Shown here: positions 26,539 to 35,527 of the stretch, one piece after another
Numbering within the stretch: position 1 is the stretch's first letter
Layout: every line of letters starts with the position of its first letter
Assembly: GCF_000621485.1 (NCBI RefSeq)
Contig: NZ_JHYF01000013.1
Location: forward strand, 62,001-126,000
Length of the DNA stretch: 64,000 nucleotides
Source of the DNA: Alkaliphilus transvaalensis ATCC 700919
Lineage (GTDB): Bacteria > Bacillota > Clostridia > Peptostreptococcales > Natronincolaceae
Reading direction: 5' to 3'
Notes under the pieces: model-generated
Databases searched by the model: none
The model's input: the letters and a program-made list of their open reading frames with translations, nothing else
Told to the model about the DNA's origin: nothing
Translations under genes and position numbers: made by a program

Positions 26539-27916
26539 AAAAAGGTTAGTTTTTTATTTTGTATTTATTATCATAATTACCGTAGTTATTCTTGAAATTG
26601 TTTTGCTTATTAACATACAGCAGTATTACTATAGTAATCTAGAAGGTACGCTAGTTAATCAGCTCCATACTTCTACAGATCTCTACGAAAAATACTTTTC
26701 TGATGCTACATTACAGGAAAATGTCCTTAATAACGTAGATACTTTTTGGAACCAGACCTCTGCCCAAGTAGGCATTATTGATATGAAGGGGCGGGTTTTA
26801 ATGGACTCCATTGGGGTAATGCCCCCCACCACTGAAGGTATGGAGGATGTCAAAAGAGGACTAGAAGGCCAGAGTGGAAAGTGGATAGGCAATGTCGATT
26901 ATGATACCGAAAAGGTAATGGCCCTTTCCTCTCCCCTCTACTCTAGAGGCCAGCAAGTAGGCGTATTACGGTTTGTCGCTTCCCTTAGGGAAGTAAATAA
27001 TGATATTAAAAAAATTGCTTATATTTTTATTGCCTTTGGATTATTAGTAACATTAATCACAGGGTTAGTTAGTATCTTTTTGGCAAATACAATAACAGAC
27101 CCCCTAGAAGAAGTAACCCGTACAGCGGAAAAAATGGCTGAAGGTGACTATTATGTAGAGAATAATAAAAGGACCGATGATGAAATTGGCAAACTCTCAG
27201 ATACTTTAAATCACATGGCAAGGGAAATTATAAAAAAGGATCAGATCAAAAACGACTTTATATCATCGGTATCCCATGAACTTCGAACCCCTCTTACTTC
27301 TATTAAAGGTTGGGCAGTTACCCTAAAACAAGATTATGAAGATAAAGAAATTTTATCGGACGGTCTTGAAATTATTGAGAAGGAAAGCGATCGATTAACC
27401 CTTATGGTGGAAGACCTATTAGATTTTTCTAAATTTGTATCTGGTAAAATTAGCCTTACTATAAAGTCAGTTGATTTGATAGAAATATTAGAGCATGTAA
27501 AAAAGCAGCTCACACCAAGGGCATTAAGGGAAGAAATAGATTTTCAGTTCCACTATGCCAACAACTTTCCTTTAATTTATTCTGATGAAAATCGCCTCAA
27601 ACAAGTGCTAATTAATTTACTTGATAACGCCTTAAAATTTACCCCCTCAAATGGGAAAATCAGTTTATTAGCTAAAGAAGAGGATGGCAAAATCATAATC
27701 ATTATCGAGGATACAGGTAGTGGTATAGACCCCCAAGAGCTTCCAAAAATTAAAGAGAAGTTCTACAAAGGAAAAACTAGTAAGTCTCAGAATGGAATTG
27801 GTTTGACCATCTCTGATGAAATTATTAAAATGATGGGTGGAAACCTAGACATCAGTAGTCAATTAGATAAAGGGACTAAAGTTACCCTTACATTGCCCTT
27901 ACAGGAGGTTGTATAG
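26525..27916 (+). CDS. Sensor histidine kinase with HAMP domain
   Basis: 463 residues: membrane helix about 8-30, extracytoplasmic sensor about 31-163, second helix about 165-187, HAMP about 188-240, HisKA (SSVSHELRTPLTSIKGW) and ATPase domain (NLLDNALKFTPSNG, EDTGSGIDP, NGIGLTISDEII). It overlaps the regulator gene by 14 bases and abuts the lipoprotein gene. The architecture resembles WalK/PhoR-type kinases but without a PAS domain. Confidence 0.9.
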   Translation: MKSIKKRLVFYFVFIIIITVVILEIVLLINIQQYYYSNLEGTLVNQLHTSTDLYEKYFSDATLQENVLNNVDTFWNQTSAQVGIIDMKGRVLMDSIGVMPPTTEGMEDVKRGLEGQSGKWIGNVDYDTEKVMALSSPLYSRGQQVGVLRFVASLREVNNDIKKIAYIFIAFGLLVTLITGLVSIFLANTITDPLEEVTRTAEKMAEGDYYVENNKRTDDEIGKLSDTLNHMAREIIKKDQIKNDFISSVSHELRTPLTSIKGWAVTLKQDYEDKEILSDGLEIIEKESDRLTLMVEDLLDFSKFVSGKISLTIKSVDLIEILEHVKKQLTPRALREEIDFQFHYANNFPLIYSDENRLKQVLINLLDNALKFTPSNGKISLLAKEEDGKIIIIIEDTGSGIDPQELPKIKEKFYKGKTSKSQNGIGLTISDEIIKMMGGNLDISSQLDKGTKVTLTLPLQEVV

Positions 27917-29437
27917 ATGAGACCCTTTAAACTAATTTGTTCTTTACTGATGATCATTTTATTGCTAACTGCTTGTGTAGGTACTGCCAATGACTTAAGT
28001 ATGCAAATAGTTCCTCCTAAAATTACAGATATTTCAATTGGTGGCACCTGGGAAGTTGTCGATGTATTAAATCAATCTTCTTTTACTGATGAAGATCAGC
28101 AATGGCTGGGTAAGCCCATACTGTTCTCTAGTCAATATGGAGTAATAGCAGATTACTTTATCAAGGATATCAGTTACCAAGTGAAGCGAGTAAATGCAGA
28201 TGAATATCTACTTTATCATTATAAAGCCTTTCCAGAGGGTTATCATTTTTCTGAAGAAGAAATTGAAGTAATTACAATTATGGATCAAGATGTTTTGTTT
28301 GCTGAGATTTTGAGAGAACATGGAGAGCATTTAATATTAAAAATCAATAATGACAGCTTTATCTTGAAAATGGTTTCTCAAGAAGTCGATGAAGAACTGT
28401 TGAAACAACGACAACAAGAAAACAGCCTAACAGAGTTGGTTGAAAATAACCCACAATCTACTTTGCTACGTACTGGCGTATTTATAGGTCTACGTCAAGA
28501 CATCGAAGAAAATCAAGGTGAGATTGAAAGTCATCTGTATAGAACCCTTTGGATCGCTTCTGAAAATAAAGACTTGTATTCTTTTTTAGAGACGGAAAAT
28601 ATATTTTTCCCAAGACGGAAGGGATTTTGGAAAATGGAAGTAAATAGAGTACTTGAAGGCAATAGAATTGAAGATTTGTTAGTCTCTAACAATATTCTAA
28701 GTAAAGAAGCGTATTATTCCTTAGATAACATAACTCATCAATCTCTTCTACAACCAAGTAAATTAGAAGTCATCTATCGAAAAATTAATTATATCAGTAA
28801 TGATTATGTTTCCATTGAAGAGAAAGTTTTTCAACAATACAAAGAAGAGAAAGTTTTACAACGGGAAGGATTGCATATTTTAGCCATTGACAGCCTCCCC
28901 AATATTAGAAGGATAAATATATTAGATTTATTAGGGAGTTCTGGTTTAGAGGCCATAGAGACTGGAACAAAGAAAATTTTAGAGCAAAATAACGAGAATA
29001 ATTTACTCCTTCAACAGAACTTAGGAGAAAACTTTGGCCTCGAAAGAAGATTTGGACATTGGTTTTTAAAAGGTCGAGTCAATTTTTATGAGGATGACCA
29101 ACTGAAGACTTCAGATTATAATATTAATCTTATCCCCCCCTCCGAACTGGTCTTTTATGATGACTTAAGCATTCCCTGGACATCTGTAAAGGATAGGGTC
29201 CCTGCTACCCATGATCTCTACACCTCTCCAAACAAAGATATTGCTTTAGTTGTAACAAAAGATGAAATAATGGTGTTTTCAATAAAAGGTAGAAATCTAC
29301 AACTAGAACCTTTAGAGAGGATTCCCTTGAAGGATGGCGAAGTTGTAATTATGACAGAATGGGCAACAGGTCTATATGTAGAAAGTTGGCAAAGAACCTT
29401 TGAGAATTATGTTTTTGAAAATTACCTTGATGACTAA
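27917..29437 (+). CDS. Lipoprotein of unknown function encoded with a two-component system
   Basis: 506 residues with a lipoprotein signal (LMIILLLTAC, Cys at about 20). The mature part has no domain I recognise; it is mixed alpha/beta with a segment (FTDEDQQWLGKPILFSSQYG) about 55-75 that recurs in form later. The gene begins directly after the kinase stop, with AGGAGG upstream, so it belongs to the two-component operon. It could be an accessory sensor for the kinase or an output of the system. Confidence 0.75.
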   Translation: MRPFKLICSLLMIILLLTACVGTANDLSMQIVPPKITDISIGGTWEVVDVLNQSSFTDEDQQWLGKPILFSSQYGVIADYFIKDISYQVKRVNADEYLLYHYKAFPEGYHFSEEEIEVITIMDQDVLFAEILREHGEHLILKINNDSFILKMVSQEVDEELLKQRQQENSLTELVENNPQSTLLRTGVFIGLRQDIEENQGEIESHLYRTLWIASENKDLYSFLETENIFFPRRKGFWKMEVNRVLEGNRIEDLLVSNNILSKEAYYSLDNITHQSLLQPSKLEVIYRKINYISNDYVSIEEKVFQQYKEEKVLQREGLHILAIDSLPNIRRINILDLLGSSGLEAIETGTKKILEQNNENNLLLQQNLGENFGLERRFGHWFLKGRVNFYEDDQLKTSDYNINLIPPSELVFYDDLSIPWTSVKDRVPATHDLYTSPNKDIALVVTKDEIMVFSIKGRNLQLEPLERIPLKDGEVVIMTEWATGLYVESWQRTFENYVFENYLDD

Positions 29438-29460
29438 TTTAAAAATAGTTGCAAAAAATG

Positions 29461-29502
29461 AAATAAGCAACTGGTGGAAATTTATTCCCTAGTTGCTTAT
29501 TT
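29461..29502. terminator. Hairpin between converging genes
   Basis: AAATAAGCAACT pairs exactly with AGTTGCTTATTT 18 bases away. On the minus strand it is followed by CATTTTTTG; the plus-strand side lacks a T-tract. It probably terminates both the lipoprotein operon and the converging gene. Confidence 0.7.
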
Positions 29503-29551
29503 GGGGTATATATCAATTCTTGTATATGATACTAAAATTATGTATTATTTA

Positions 29552-30019
29552 TTAAATTCCCTTACCACAGTCCTTGCAAAACTTAGCATCTTCATCATTT
29601 AGAATACCACAACTTGGGCATTTAATTTTTATTACTTCTTTAACAATATTTTGACTTTTTTTATTATCAGTAATACGCTTACCAACATCCACTTCCTCAA
29701 TGGCATCCTTCAGCATTCCCCCTGCCATCTTAGTCCATGGCTTTACATCTTCCCTTGCCTTTTTAGGGTCAAGCACTAACCCAGAGCCTGCAACGCCCAT
29801 TCTTCCTATGCCCATTAGTACAGAGCCTGCAACCATTAAGATCATTCCAGTAACTGCCCTGCTAAATTCTTGTTGTGCTCTTTGCTCAAAATTATGGAAG
29901 TCACCAAAGTTAGCGGCACTTGAAAGAAACGTTGATAAAAACATTATTATTCCAATGGCTATTAGCACCATACCTAAGTAATACATAATCTTTCTACCAC
30001 CTGAAATATTATGATCCAT
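29552..30019 (-). CDS. Small membrane protein with C-terminal zinc ribbon
   Basis: 155 residues: two membrane helices (about 13-32 and 55-77), a linker, and a C-terminal zinc ribbon (CPSCGILNDEDAKFCKDCG) of the kind found in many Firmicute membrane proteins. Function unknown. The ribosome site is AAAGGAGGGAG. Confidence 0.75.
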   Translation of the reverse strand: MDHNISGGRKIMYYLGMVLIAIGIIMFLSTFLSSAANFGDFHNFEQRAQQEFSRAVTGMILMVAGSVLMGIGRMGVAGSGLVLDPKKAREDVKPWTKMAGGMLKDAIEEVDVGKRITDNKKSQNIVKEVIKIKCPSCGILNDEDAKFCKDCGKGI

Positions 30020-30167
30020 AAACTCCCTCCTTTTTATTCCATTTTAACATATGCCCTACTTAATAGACACTATTTCATTGTTATTACTTCAAGTACTAAT
30101 TATACTACAAAAAATCCCCCAACTTTTCAAGTCGAAGGAAATTTTAATGTCCATTTTTAATTTAAAT

Positions 30168-31106
30168 TTAAAAGTTTGTTTCTACATTTTTCTCTATCCA
30201 GCTTACAACATCATAGAATACTTCTTCTTTACCAATTTCATTTAATATTTCATGTCTTTTGTCTTGATAGAGCTTAAGATCTACCTTTTCTATTTTTAGA
30301 TTAACATAATTTTTATAGAGTTTTTTAACTAAAGTGCCGTAATTCCCTACAGGGTCTTCCTCCCCTGCAATAATGAAAATTGGAAGTTCTTTAGGAATCC
30401 TATTTAATCTATCAGCATGATATAGTTTTGTAAGGCCTTTTAAAAAATAATAATAAAAGCCTGCTGTAAAAACGGTTCCGCAAAGGGGGTCTTCTTGATA
30501 TTTTTTAATCTCTTGGTCATCCGATGTAAGCCAAGCAAAATTTGATTCACTCTCTTTAAATTTCTTATTATAGTTATAAAAGCTCAAGAAATCTAACAGC
30601 TTGCTTTTTTTATTGTCATTAAAAAGGATTTTTTCCATGTAGGCAATGGTTTTACCAGCATATACATCTAACCCTGTCCTTGCGGCAGAACCACATAGTA
30701 TAATTCCTGCCAGCTCATTTCCATATCTCATAATGTATTCTTGAGCAATAAAAGAACCAAAACTATGGGCAAAAACAATAATGGGAAGCCCCTTATGTTT
30801 CTCCTGAATTAAATTCTTTATTACAGCTTCATCCTCAACAATTTTATTAAAACCATCTTCACCTATACACCCTAGGTTTTCAATACTTCCTGCTGTTTTA
30901 CCATGACCTCTGTGGTCATCAGCATAAACAATAAAGCCTTCATTGTTAAGGTACTTTGCAAATTCTTTATATCTACCTGCATGTTCTGCCATACCATGGA
31001 AAATTTGTACTACTCCTTTAGGTTCTTTAACTTCATCCCAACAATATACAAAAATCTCTTTACCATCTTTCCCCTTAACAAAAAATCCATCACTGATTTT
31101 TCCCAT
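30168..31106 (-). CDS. Alpha/beta hydrolase, monoacylglycerol lipase/lysophospholipase-like
   Basis: 312 residues, cytoplasmic. Oxyanion region QIFHGMAEHAGRY, DDHRGHGKT, nucleophile elbow FAHSFGSFI (Ser), Asp in IIAGEEDPVGNYG and His in KRHEIL complete a catalytic triad. The motif set is that of the Hydrolase_4 (serine aminopeptidase S33/monoglyceride lipase) group. It has a strong ribosome site (AGGGGGAAG). Probable substrate: monoacylglycerols or lysophospholipids. Confidence 0.85.
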   Translation of the reverse strand: MGKISDGFFVKGKDGKEIFVYCWDEVKEPKGVVQIFHGMAEHAGRYKEFAKYLNNEGFIVYADDHRGHGKTAGSIENLGCIGEDGFNKIVEDEAVIKNLIQEKHKGLPIIVFAHSFGSFIAQEYIMRYGNELAGIILCGSAARTGLDVYAGKTIAYMEKILFNDNKKSKLLDFLSFYNYNKKFKESESNFAWLTSDDQEIKKYQEDPLCGTVFTAGFYYYFLKGLTKLYHADRLNRIPKELPIFIIAGEEDPVGNYGTLVKKLYKNYVNLKIEKVDLKLYQDKRHEILNEIGKEEVFYDVVSWIEKNVETNF

Positions 31107-31241
31107 TATGCTTCCCCCTATTGGTTTAGTGGCTAAAGGTTTTCATTTTTTATGCTATATTTTATTGAAGAAATTGAGTTAGCTAATTACCAATTTACTG
31201 CAGCTTCTTTTTATCATGAAAATCTCAAAATTACTAAATTA

Positions 31242-32153
31242 CTATAGTTTTTGCAACTCTACAGCGATGGCAGAACCTACCCTAGCATTGTTGTAAACTA
31301 ACTCTATATTAGCCTTTAGACTATCTCCTTTTGTAATCTCTTTTAGATAATCTAGTAAAAATGGAGTAACTTTTTTCCCTTTAATCCCTTTTTCATCTGC
31401 TTTTCTTAAGGCGTCTTCTATCGCTTTGTTAATAAAATCTGGGTTTAGCTCATACTCTTGTGGAATTGGATTTCCAATTACAACTCCACCCTTTAACCCC
31501 ATAGCCCATTTGTCATAAATGAGTTGTGCCATTGTTTTAGCATCTTCTATTTTATAGTCGGCCTTAAATCCACTTTCCCTTGTATAGAAGGCTGGAAATT
31601 CTTCTGTACCATATCCCAATACTGGTACGCCTTCTGTTTCTAGATATTCTAAAGTTAGACCTATATCTAGTATTGATTTTGCTCCTGCACATATTACTGC
31701 CACCTCTGTATTGGCTAGCTCCTTTAAGTCAGCAGAGATGTCAAAGGTTTCTTCTGCACCTCTATGAACCCCACCAATACCTCCTGTAACAAAGACTTTG
31801 ATCCCTGCCATTTTTGCAATAATCATGGTGGATGCTACTGTTGTAGCGCCATCTAGCTTATTAGCAGTAATATAGGGTAAATCTCTTCTACTGGCCTTTA
31901 CAATAGACTTGGCAGTAGCAAAATATTCCAGTTCTTCCCTAGTAAGACCTGCCTTTAATTTTCCTTTGATAATTCCTATAGTTGCAGGAACCCCTCCCAC
32001 TTCTCTAACGATTGCTTCTACCTTTAGGGCTGTTTCTAAATTTTGAGGATAAGGCATACCGTGGGATATAATAGTAGACTCTAAGGCAACAACTGGTTTT
32101 CCAGTTGCTAGTGCCTCTTGTACCTCTGGACTAATTTCTAAGTATTGTTTCAT
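31242..32153 (-). CDS. psuG: Pseudouridine-5'-phosphate glycosidase
   Basis: 303 residues, full length for PsuG (YeiN). Conserved segments include VVALESTIISHGMPYPQN, FVTGGIGGVHRGAEETFDISADL and VICAGAKSILDIGLTLEYLE (active-site lysine region). It splits pseudouridine 5'-phosphate into uracil and ribose 5-phosphate. It lies 37 bases after psuK in the same operon and has an AAAAGGAGG ribosome site. Confidence 0.93.
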   Translation of the reverse strand: MKQYLEISPEVQEALATGKPVVALESTIISHGMPYPQNLETALKVEAIVREVGGVPATIGIIKGKLKAGLTREELEYFATAKSIVKASRRDLPYITANKLDGATTVASTMIIAKMAGIKVFVTGGIGGVHRGAEETFDISADLKELANTEVAVICAGAKSILDIGLTLEYLETEGVPVLGYGTEEFPAFYTRESGFKADYKIEDAKTMAQLIYDKWAMGLKGGVVIGNPIPQEYELNPDFINKAIEDALRKADEKGIKGKKVTPFLLDYLKEITKGDSLKANIELVYNNARVGSAIAVELQKL

Positions 32154-32190
32154 ATCTATTTCCTCCTTTTAAGTTGCTAAAATATTTTTC

Positions 32191-33297
32191 TTAGTATTCC
32201 TTTACATCAATAGTCCCTGCGTTAATAATTTTTTGTATCTCTTCTTGAGACATACAAGGATTAATAGTGCTGTAGCTTCCAATGGCTATTAAAGAGGCTG
32301 CAGTGGCATAAATTGTGGTCTCCTCTAGGTTCCTCTCCTCTAAGTGACTGTCTATAAGACCTGCCATAAAGGCATCGCCAGCGCCTGTTGCTCCTTTTAT
32401 TTCTTTTAGACTCCCCTTAACCACCAGTTCCTTCTTCCCATCGAAGGCATAAACACCCTCTTGCCCCATACTAATGAAGACTCTTTTAATCCCTTTTTGA
32501 AGAAGGACTTCTCCTGCCCGCCTCACATCATTTAGGGTTGTCACCTTCATATCTAAGAGCTTTGCGACTTCATAAATATTGGGTTTTAATGTATGAATTT
32601 TGTCTAGGGAATCTTTAATTCTCATTACCTTTGTTGTAGAAACAGCATCACAATAAATAGGGATTTCTTTTATACTACTACATAAGTGGTCTATGGTCTC
32701 CTTTGGAATATTAGTATCAAATACTAATAAGCTTGAGTTACTAATCAGTAGTTGATTTACGTCAATGAAGGTGGGGTTTAATTCTTCATAGATGTCCATT
32801 TGAGAAATAGCCACCTGCATATCATGATCTTCATCCATTATTGAGAGGTACATGGAGGTGGGATATTTTTTTGATATATGAACATTTTTCATGTCTATTC
32901 CAACAGCCATTCCCTCTTCTATCAATTTTCTTCCATAGAAATCATCCCCTACTGCCGATAGTAATCGGACGGGAATTAATAGGCGGGCAATATTTTCTGC
33001 TATATTCCGTCCTACTCCCCCTAATGAAGTATCAATTTTACCAGGATTAGAGTCCTTTAGAATGAGTTTTTCCTTTGGGAACCCTTGTAGGTCTACGTTT
33101 GACCCACCCAGCACCGACACTGCTTTTTCTTCTGTGACAATATATCCCTTACCTTTTATATAGCCTTTTTTCATGAGGTTTGCTATATGGACTGCCACCG
33201 ATGATCTATTAATATTTAGAAGATCGGCAATTTCCTGCTGAGGAATTAAAGGATTATTTTTAATTATTTCAAGTATTTCTTTTTCTCTTGAAGTCAT
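32191..33297 (-). CDS. psuK: Pseudouridine kinase (PfkB family) with N-terminal helix-turn-helix
   Basis: 368 residues. The first 55 form a winged helix-turn-helix (LIPQQEIADLLNINRSSVAV), and the rest is a PfkB sugar kinase: GGSNVDLQGFPKEK at the start, GGVGRNIAENIARL, and the GATGAGDAFMAGL anion-hole/catalytic Asp motif near the C-terminus. Next to psuG this makes pseudouridine the likely substrate. HTH-fused PsuK proteins are common in Firmicutes and could autoregulate their operon; two 15-bp direct repeats lie just upstream of the start. Confidence 0.88.
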   Translation of the reverse strand: MTSREKEILEIIKNNPLIPQQEIADLLNINRSSVAVHIANLMKKGYIKGKGYIVTEEKAVSVLGGSNVDLQGFPKEKLILKDSNPGKIDTSLGGVGRNIAENIARLLIPVRLLSAVGDDFYGRKLIEEGMAVGIDMKNVHISKKYPTSMYLSIMDEDHDMQVAISQMDIYEELNPTFIDVNQLLISNSSLLVFDTNIPKETIDHLCSSIKEIPIYCDAVSTTKVMRIKDSLDKIHTLKPNIYEVAKLLDMKVTTLNDVRRAGEVLLQKGIKRVFISMGQEGVYAFDGKKELVVKGSLKEIKGATGAGDAFMAGLIDSHLEERNLEETTIYATAASLIAIGSYSTINPCMSQEEIQKIINAGTIDVKEY

Positions 33298-33311
33298 TTT
33301 ATCCTTCCTTT

Positions 33312-33346
33312 TTATAAACTTTAGTTGCTAGTTATAAACTTTAGTT
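33312..33346 (-). promoter_or_regulatory. Two 15-bp direct repeats upstream of psuK
   Basis: TTATAAACTTTAGTT occurs at 33312-33326 and again at 33332-33346, repeating every 20 bases, which places both copies on the same face of the helix. They lie 15-50 bases upstream of the psuK ATG and may be the operator of the PsuK helix-turn-helix. Confidence 0.6.
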
Positions 33347-33547
33347 TAATTTTATAATATTTGTTTAGATAATTCAAGTCTTTGTAAAAAAAATATAAAT
33401 TAAATCTATAAATGTTAGCTTTTCCTAAAAACAATAAATTCTCTACATTTTTTAATGACAACTCACTACTTCCCTTTTATAATACAGGTTCTTATCGACT
33501 TGATTAAGGATTAATTCAGCGTTATGGTATTATATATTAGCATTATT

Positions 33548-34177
33548 TTAATCTATTTTAATCCCTTGTTTAACCAATTCAATTGTCTGATCAACCAATT
33601 TATAATAGTGTATTTCATCCATTTCATATAAGTCTATAAATTTATTTCTACAATAATCGCCTAGAGCTATGGATAAAGATGTTAACATATAAGCAATAAA
33701 GTCTATATCAATATTAGAATTAATTTCTCCCTTATATATTCCTTTTTGAAGTAATTCTTTTAAGAACTCATTACTTTTCTCAATCCCCACTCCTAGTATC
33801 TCCTCTTTAAATTCTCTATCAGTGTTCTTAGCAAAGTCATCGCTAATTAGTGCTAGTTTTGGATTTTCTCTTAAAAATTGTAAAGCAACCCTATATAATA
33901 CTCTAAGTAATTCAAAAAAATCAAGGCTACTAGCTTTTATCTGACTTTCTCCTAGATAGCTAACTTTCTTTATACTAGCCACTTCAATAATATACTTAAA
34001 TAAGTCCTTTTTATCTTCGAAATATTGATAAAAACTTCCTTTAGCTATACCTGCATTTTTTACTATATTACTTATACTAGCATTTTCATACCCCTGTCGA
34101 CTAAATTCATCAATGCTAACCTCTAAGATTAAGTTGCGTTTATTTTCTTGTAAATTAAAATAGGTATTCTTAGGCAT
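33548..34177 (-). CDS. TetR family transcriptional regulator
   Basis: 209 residues. The N-terminal TetR helix-turn-helix (FSRQGYENASISNIVKNAGIAKGSFYQYFEDKKDL region, about 17-50) is intact. The C-terminal ligand domain is variable. It is the third gene after two paralogous membrane protein genes on the same strand. Two palindromes of TetR type lie upstream of that operon (35148-35178), so autorepression of the whole operon is likely. Ribosome site AAAGGAG. Confidence 0.88.
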   Translation of the reverse strand: MPKNTYFNLQENKRNLILEVSIDEFSRQGYENASISNIVKNAGIAKGSFYQYFEDKKDLFKYIIEVASIKKVSYLGESQIKASSLDFFELLRVLYRVALQFLRENPKLALISDDFAKNTDREFKEEILGVGIEKSNEFLKELLQKGIYKGEINSNIDIDFIAYMLTSLSIALGDYCRNKFIDLYEMDEIHYYKLVDQTIELVKQGIKID

Positions 34178-34218
34178 ATTGATCCGCTCCTTTAATTAAA
34201 TACTTTTACGAACAATTA

Positions 34219-34620
34219 CTAATAGATAAAAATTGCTAGTAAAAGTATTACTAGTCCAAATATTCCTACCCCTATGTCTATTAGTAAAACGTCTTTCCCC
34301 TTGTCTTTTCTTAACATCTTAGCAACCCAAACCTGAAATTTTTCGTAATTAAAGATAAAGATAATTGATTTAATCGCTATAAAAGTAAATAAGATCGCTA
34401 GTATAATGGAATAGGGAATATTACTAACTATATGTTTATACCAAGTAAAACCTACTAAAAGAAAAGCAGCTACAGCTACTGGAACTATCCATACAGGACG
34501 ACGTTCAACGTATGTTTTTTCTAAGAAACTATTTTCATCCCAGGGTAGTAGATGCATATAAACAGGCTTTAGGAAAGCTATCGTACCAAATAATATCCCC
34601 AAAATTTTAAAATAATTCAT
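34219..34620 (-). CDS. Small membrane protein, paralog of its neighbour
   Basis: 133 residues, starting at ATG 34620 with AAGGAGGAGAGG upstream; the open frame extends to 34644 but the first ATG lies on the ribosome site. It has four hydrophobic segments. It is clearly related to the product of 34665-35066: both start MNYF, share a (Q/R)RP(V/L)WI segment, TWY, SIIL and FNY, and are both exactly 133 residues. Family unknown to me. Under TetR control it may be a resistance or transport component. Confidence 0.8.
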   Translation of the reverse strand: MNYFKILGILFGTIAFLKPVYMHLLPWDENSFLEKTYVERRPVWIVPVAVAAFLLVGFTWYKHIVSNIPYSIILAILFTFIAIKSIIFIFNYEKFQVWVAKMLRKDKGKDVLLIDIGVGIFGLVILLLAIFIY

Positions 34621-34664
34621 TTTATCCTCTCCTCCTTTAACCATCTATTAAGGATTTCATATCT

Positions 34665-35066
34665 CTAATAGACAAATATCCCCAAAAGTACCAGAGCAAT
34701 TCCTAAGACTGTTGTAGCAATATTAATTTTTACAATTATGCTTCTATCATCTATTAAAGCTTTTTTTACAAACTTTCTGAAATTATCATAATTGAATAAA
34801 ACCTGTGATACTTTAATGAGTGTTGAGGTAATAACTAGAGTCAAAATAATTGAAAACCTAACATCACTAGTTAGCTCCATATACCAGGTAACTCCTACAA
34901 CAACTATTCCTATAATTGCAACAAACCATATCCATAAAGGTCGCTTCTGTGTGTAGGCGTGATTAAGTTCAAAATCGTTCCATTTTTCCGGTATTAAGTG
35001 TATTAGTAACCTAACACCAACCATTAGTAACCCAAACACGATACTGAAACTTTGAAAGTAATTCAT
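34665..35066 (-). CDS. Small membrane protein, first of a paralogous pair
   Basis: 133 residues with four hydrophobic segments and the shared motifs KRPLWIWF, VTWYMEL, SIIL and FNYDNF. First gene of a TetR-regulated operon, with a GAGGAGG ribosome site and two TetR-type palindromes about 80-110 bases upstream. It may form a heterodimer with its paralog, as small multidrug-type pairs do; that is inference from pairing only. Confidence 0.8.
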   Translation of the reverse strand: MNYFQSFSIVFGLLMVGVRLLIHLIPEKWNDFELNHAYTQKRPLWIWFVAIIGIVVVGVTWYMELTSDVRFSIILTLVITSTLIKVSQVLFNYDNFRKFVKKALIDDRSIIVKINIATTVLGIALVLLGIFVY

Positions 35067-35147
35067 CTTTTTTTCCTCCTCTTTGATCTTTATTTACGTT
35101 CCAATTGCGGGGCTAAAATACATGTAGATTTAATCATGGAAATCTTT

Positions 35148-35178
35148 ATGACTATCTAGTCATGTGACTATATAGTCA
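35148..35178. promoter_or_regulatory. Two adjacent TetR-type operators
   Basis: ATGACTATCTAGTCAT (35148-35163; 7-bp arms) and TGACTATATAGTCA (35165-35178; perfect) share the half-site TGACTA and lie 17 bases apart, upstream of the first membrane protein gene. Confidence 0.75.
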
Positions 35179-35236
35179 TAATATGTTAAATTTCTCTAAT
35201 TGTCAATAAGTAAATTTTTTGATCTACTCAAGACAC

Positions 35237-35274
35237 AAAAAAGCCTTCTCAAAACTTAAATAGCTTGAGAAGAC
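35237..35274 (-). terminator. Rho-independent terminator after the katG remnant and kinase gene
   Basis: On the minus strand CTTCTCAA...TTGAGAAG forms an eight-pair stem followed by GGCTTTTTTG. Confidence 0.75.
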
Positions 35275-35301
35275 CCAACAATTAATTCGTCAAATAAAAC
35301 T

Positions 35302-35480
35302 TTACAACTTAGCATCAAATCCATCTGCATTCATCTCTTTTATTCCACAATTGTATAAAATAACCAACATATTTCTCATGTACATCACCACTAGCATAAA
35401 CTTTCGAATAAGCTCTTAGCTGTAAATTCGAAGTAGACCTATCATTAAAACATATTACTATAATCCACCTGTTTATAGAT
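35302..35480 (-). pseudogene. katG: katG (catalase-peroxidase) C-terminal remnant
   Basis: Translating the minus strand in pieces gives the far C-terminus of catalase-peroxidase: SNLQLRAYSKVYASGDVHEK, then FIQLWNK, then after a frame change MNADGFDAKL and stop (TAA at 35302-35304). This aligns from memory with the KatG ending ...SNS-LRA-AEVYAS-DAHEKFV-DFV-AW-KVMN-DRFDL. A further frame change lies near 35445. No upstream katG sequence remains: the next gene on this side is the two-component kinase, which ends at 35528. A deletion removed the rest. Confidence 0.75.
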
Positions 35481-35527
35481 AGCGTTTGATATAAGCAACC
35501 ATAACATAAATAAGTGTAGCTATACCT

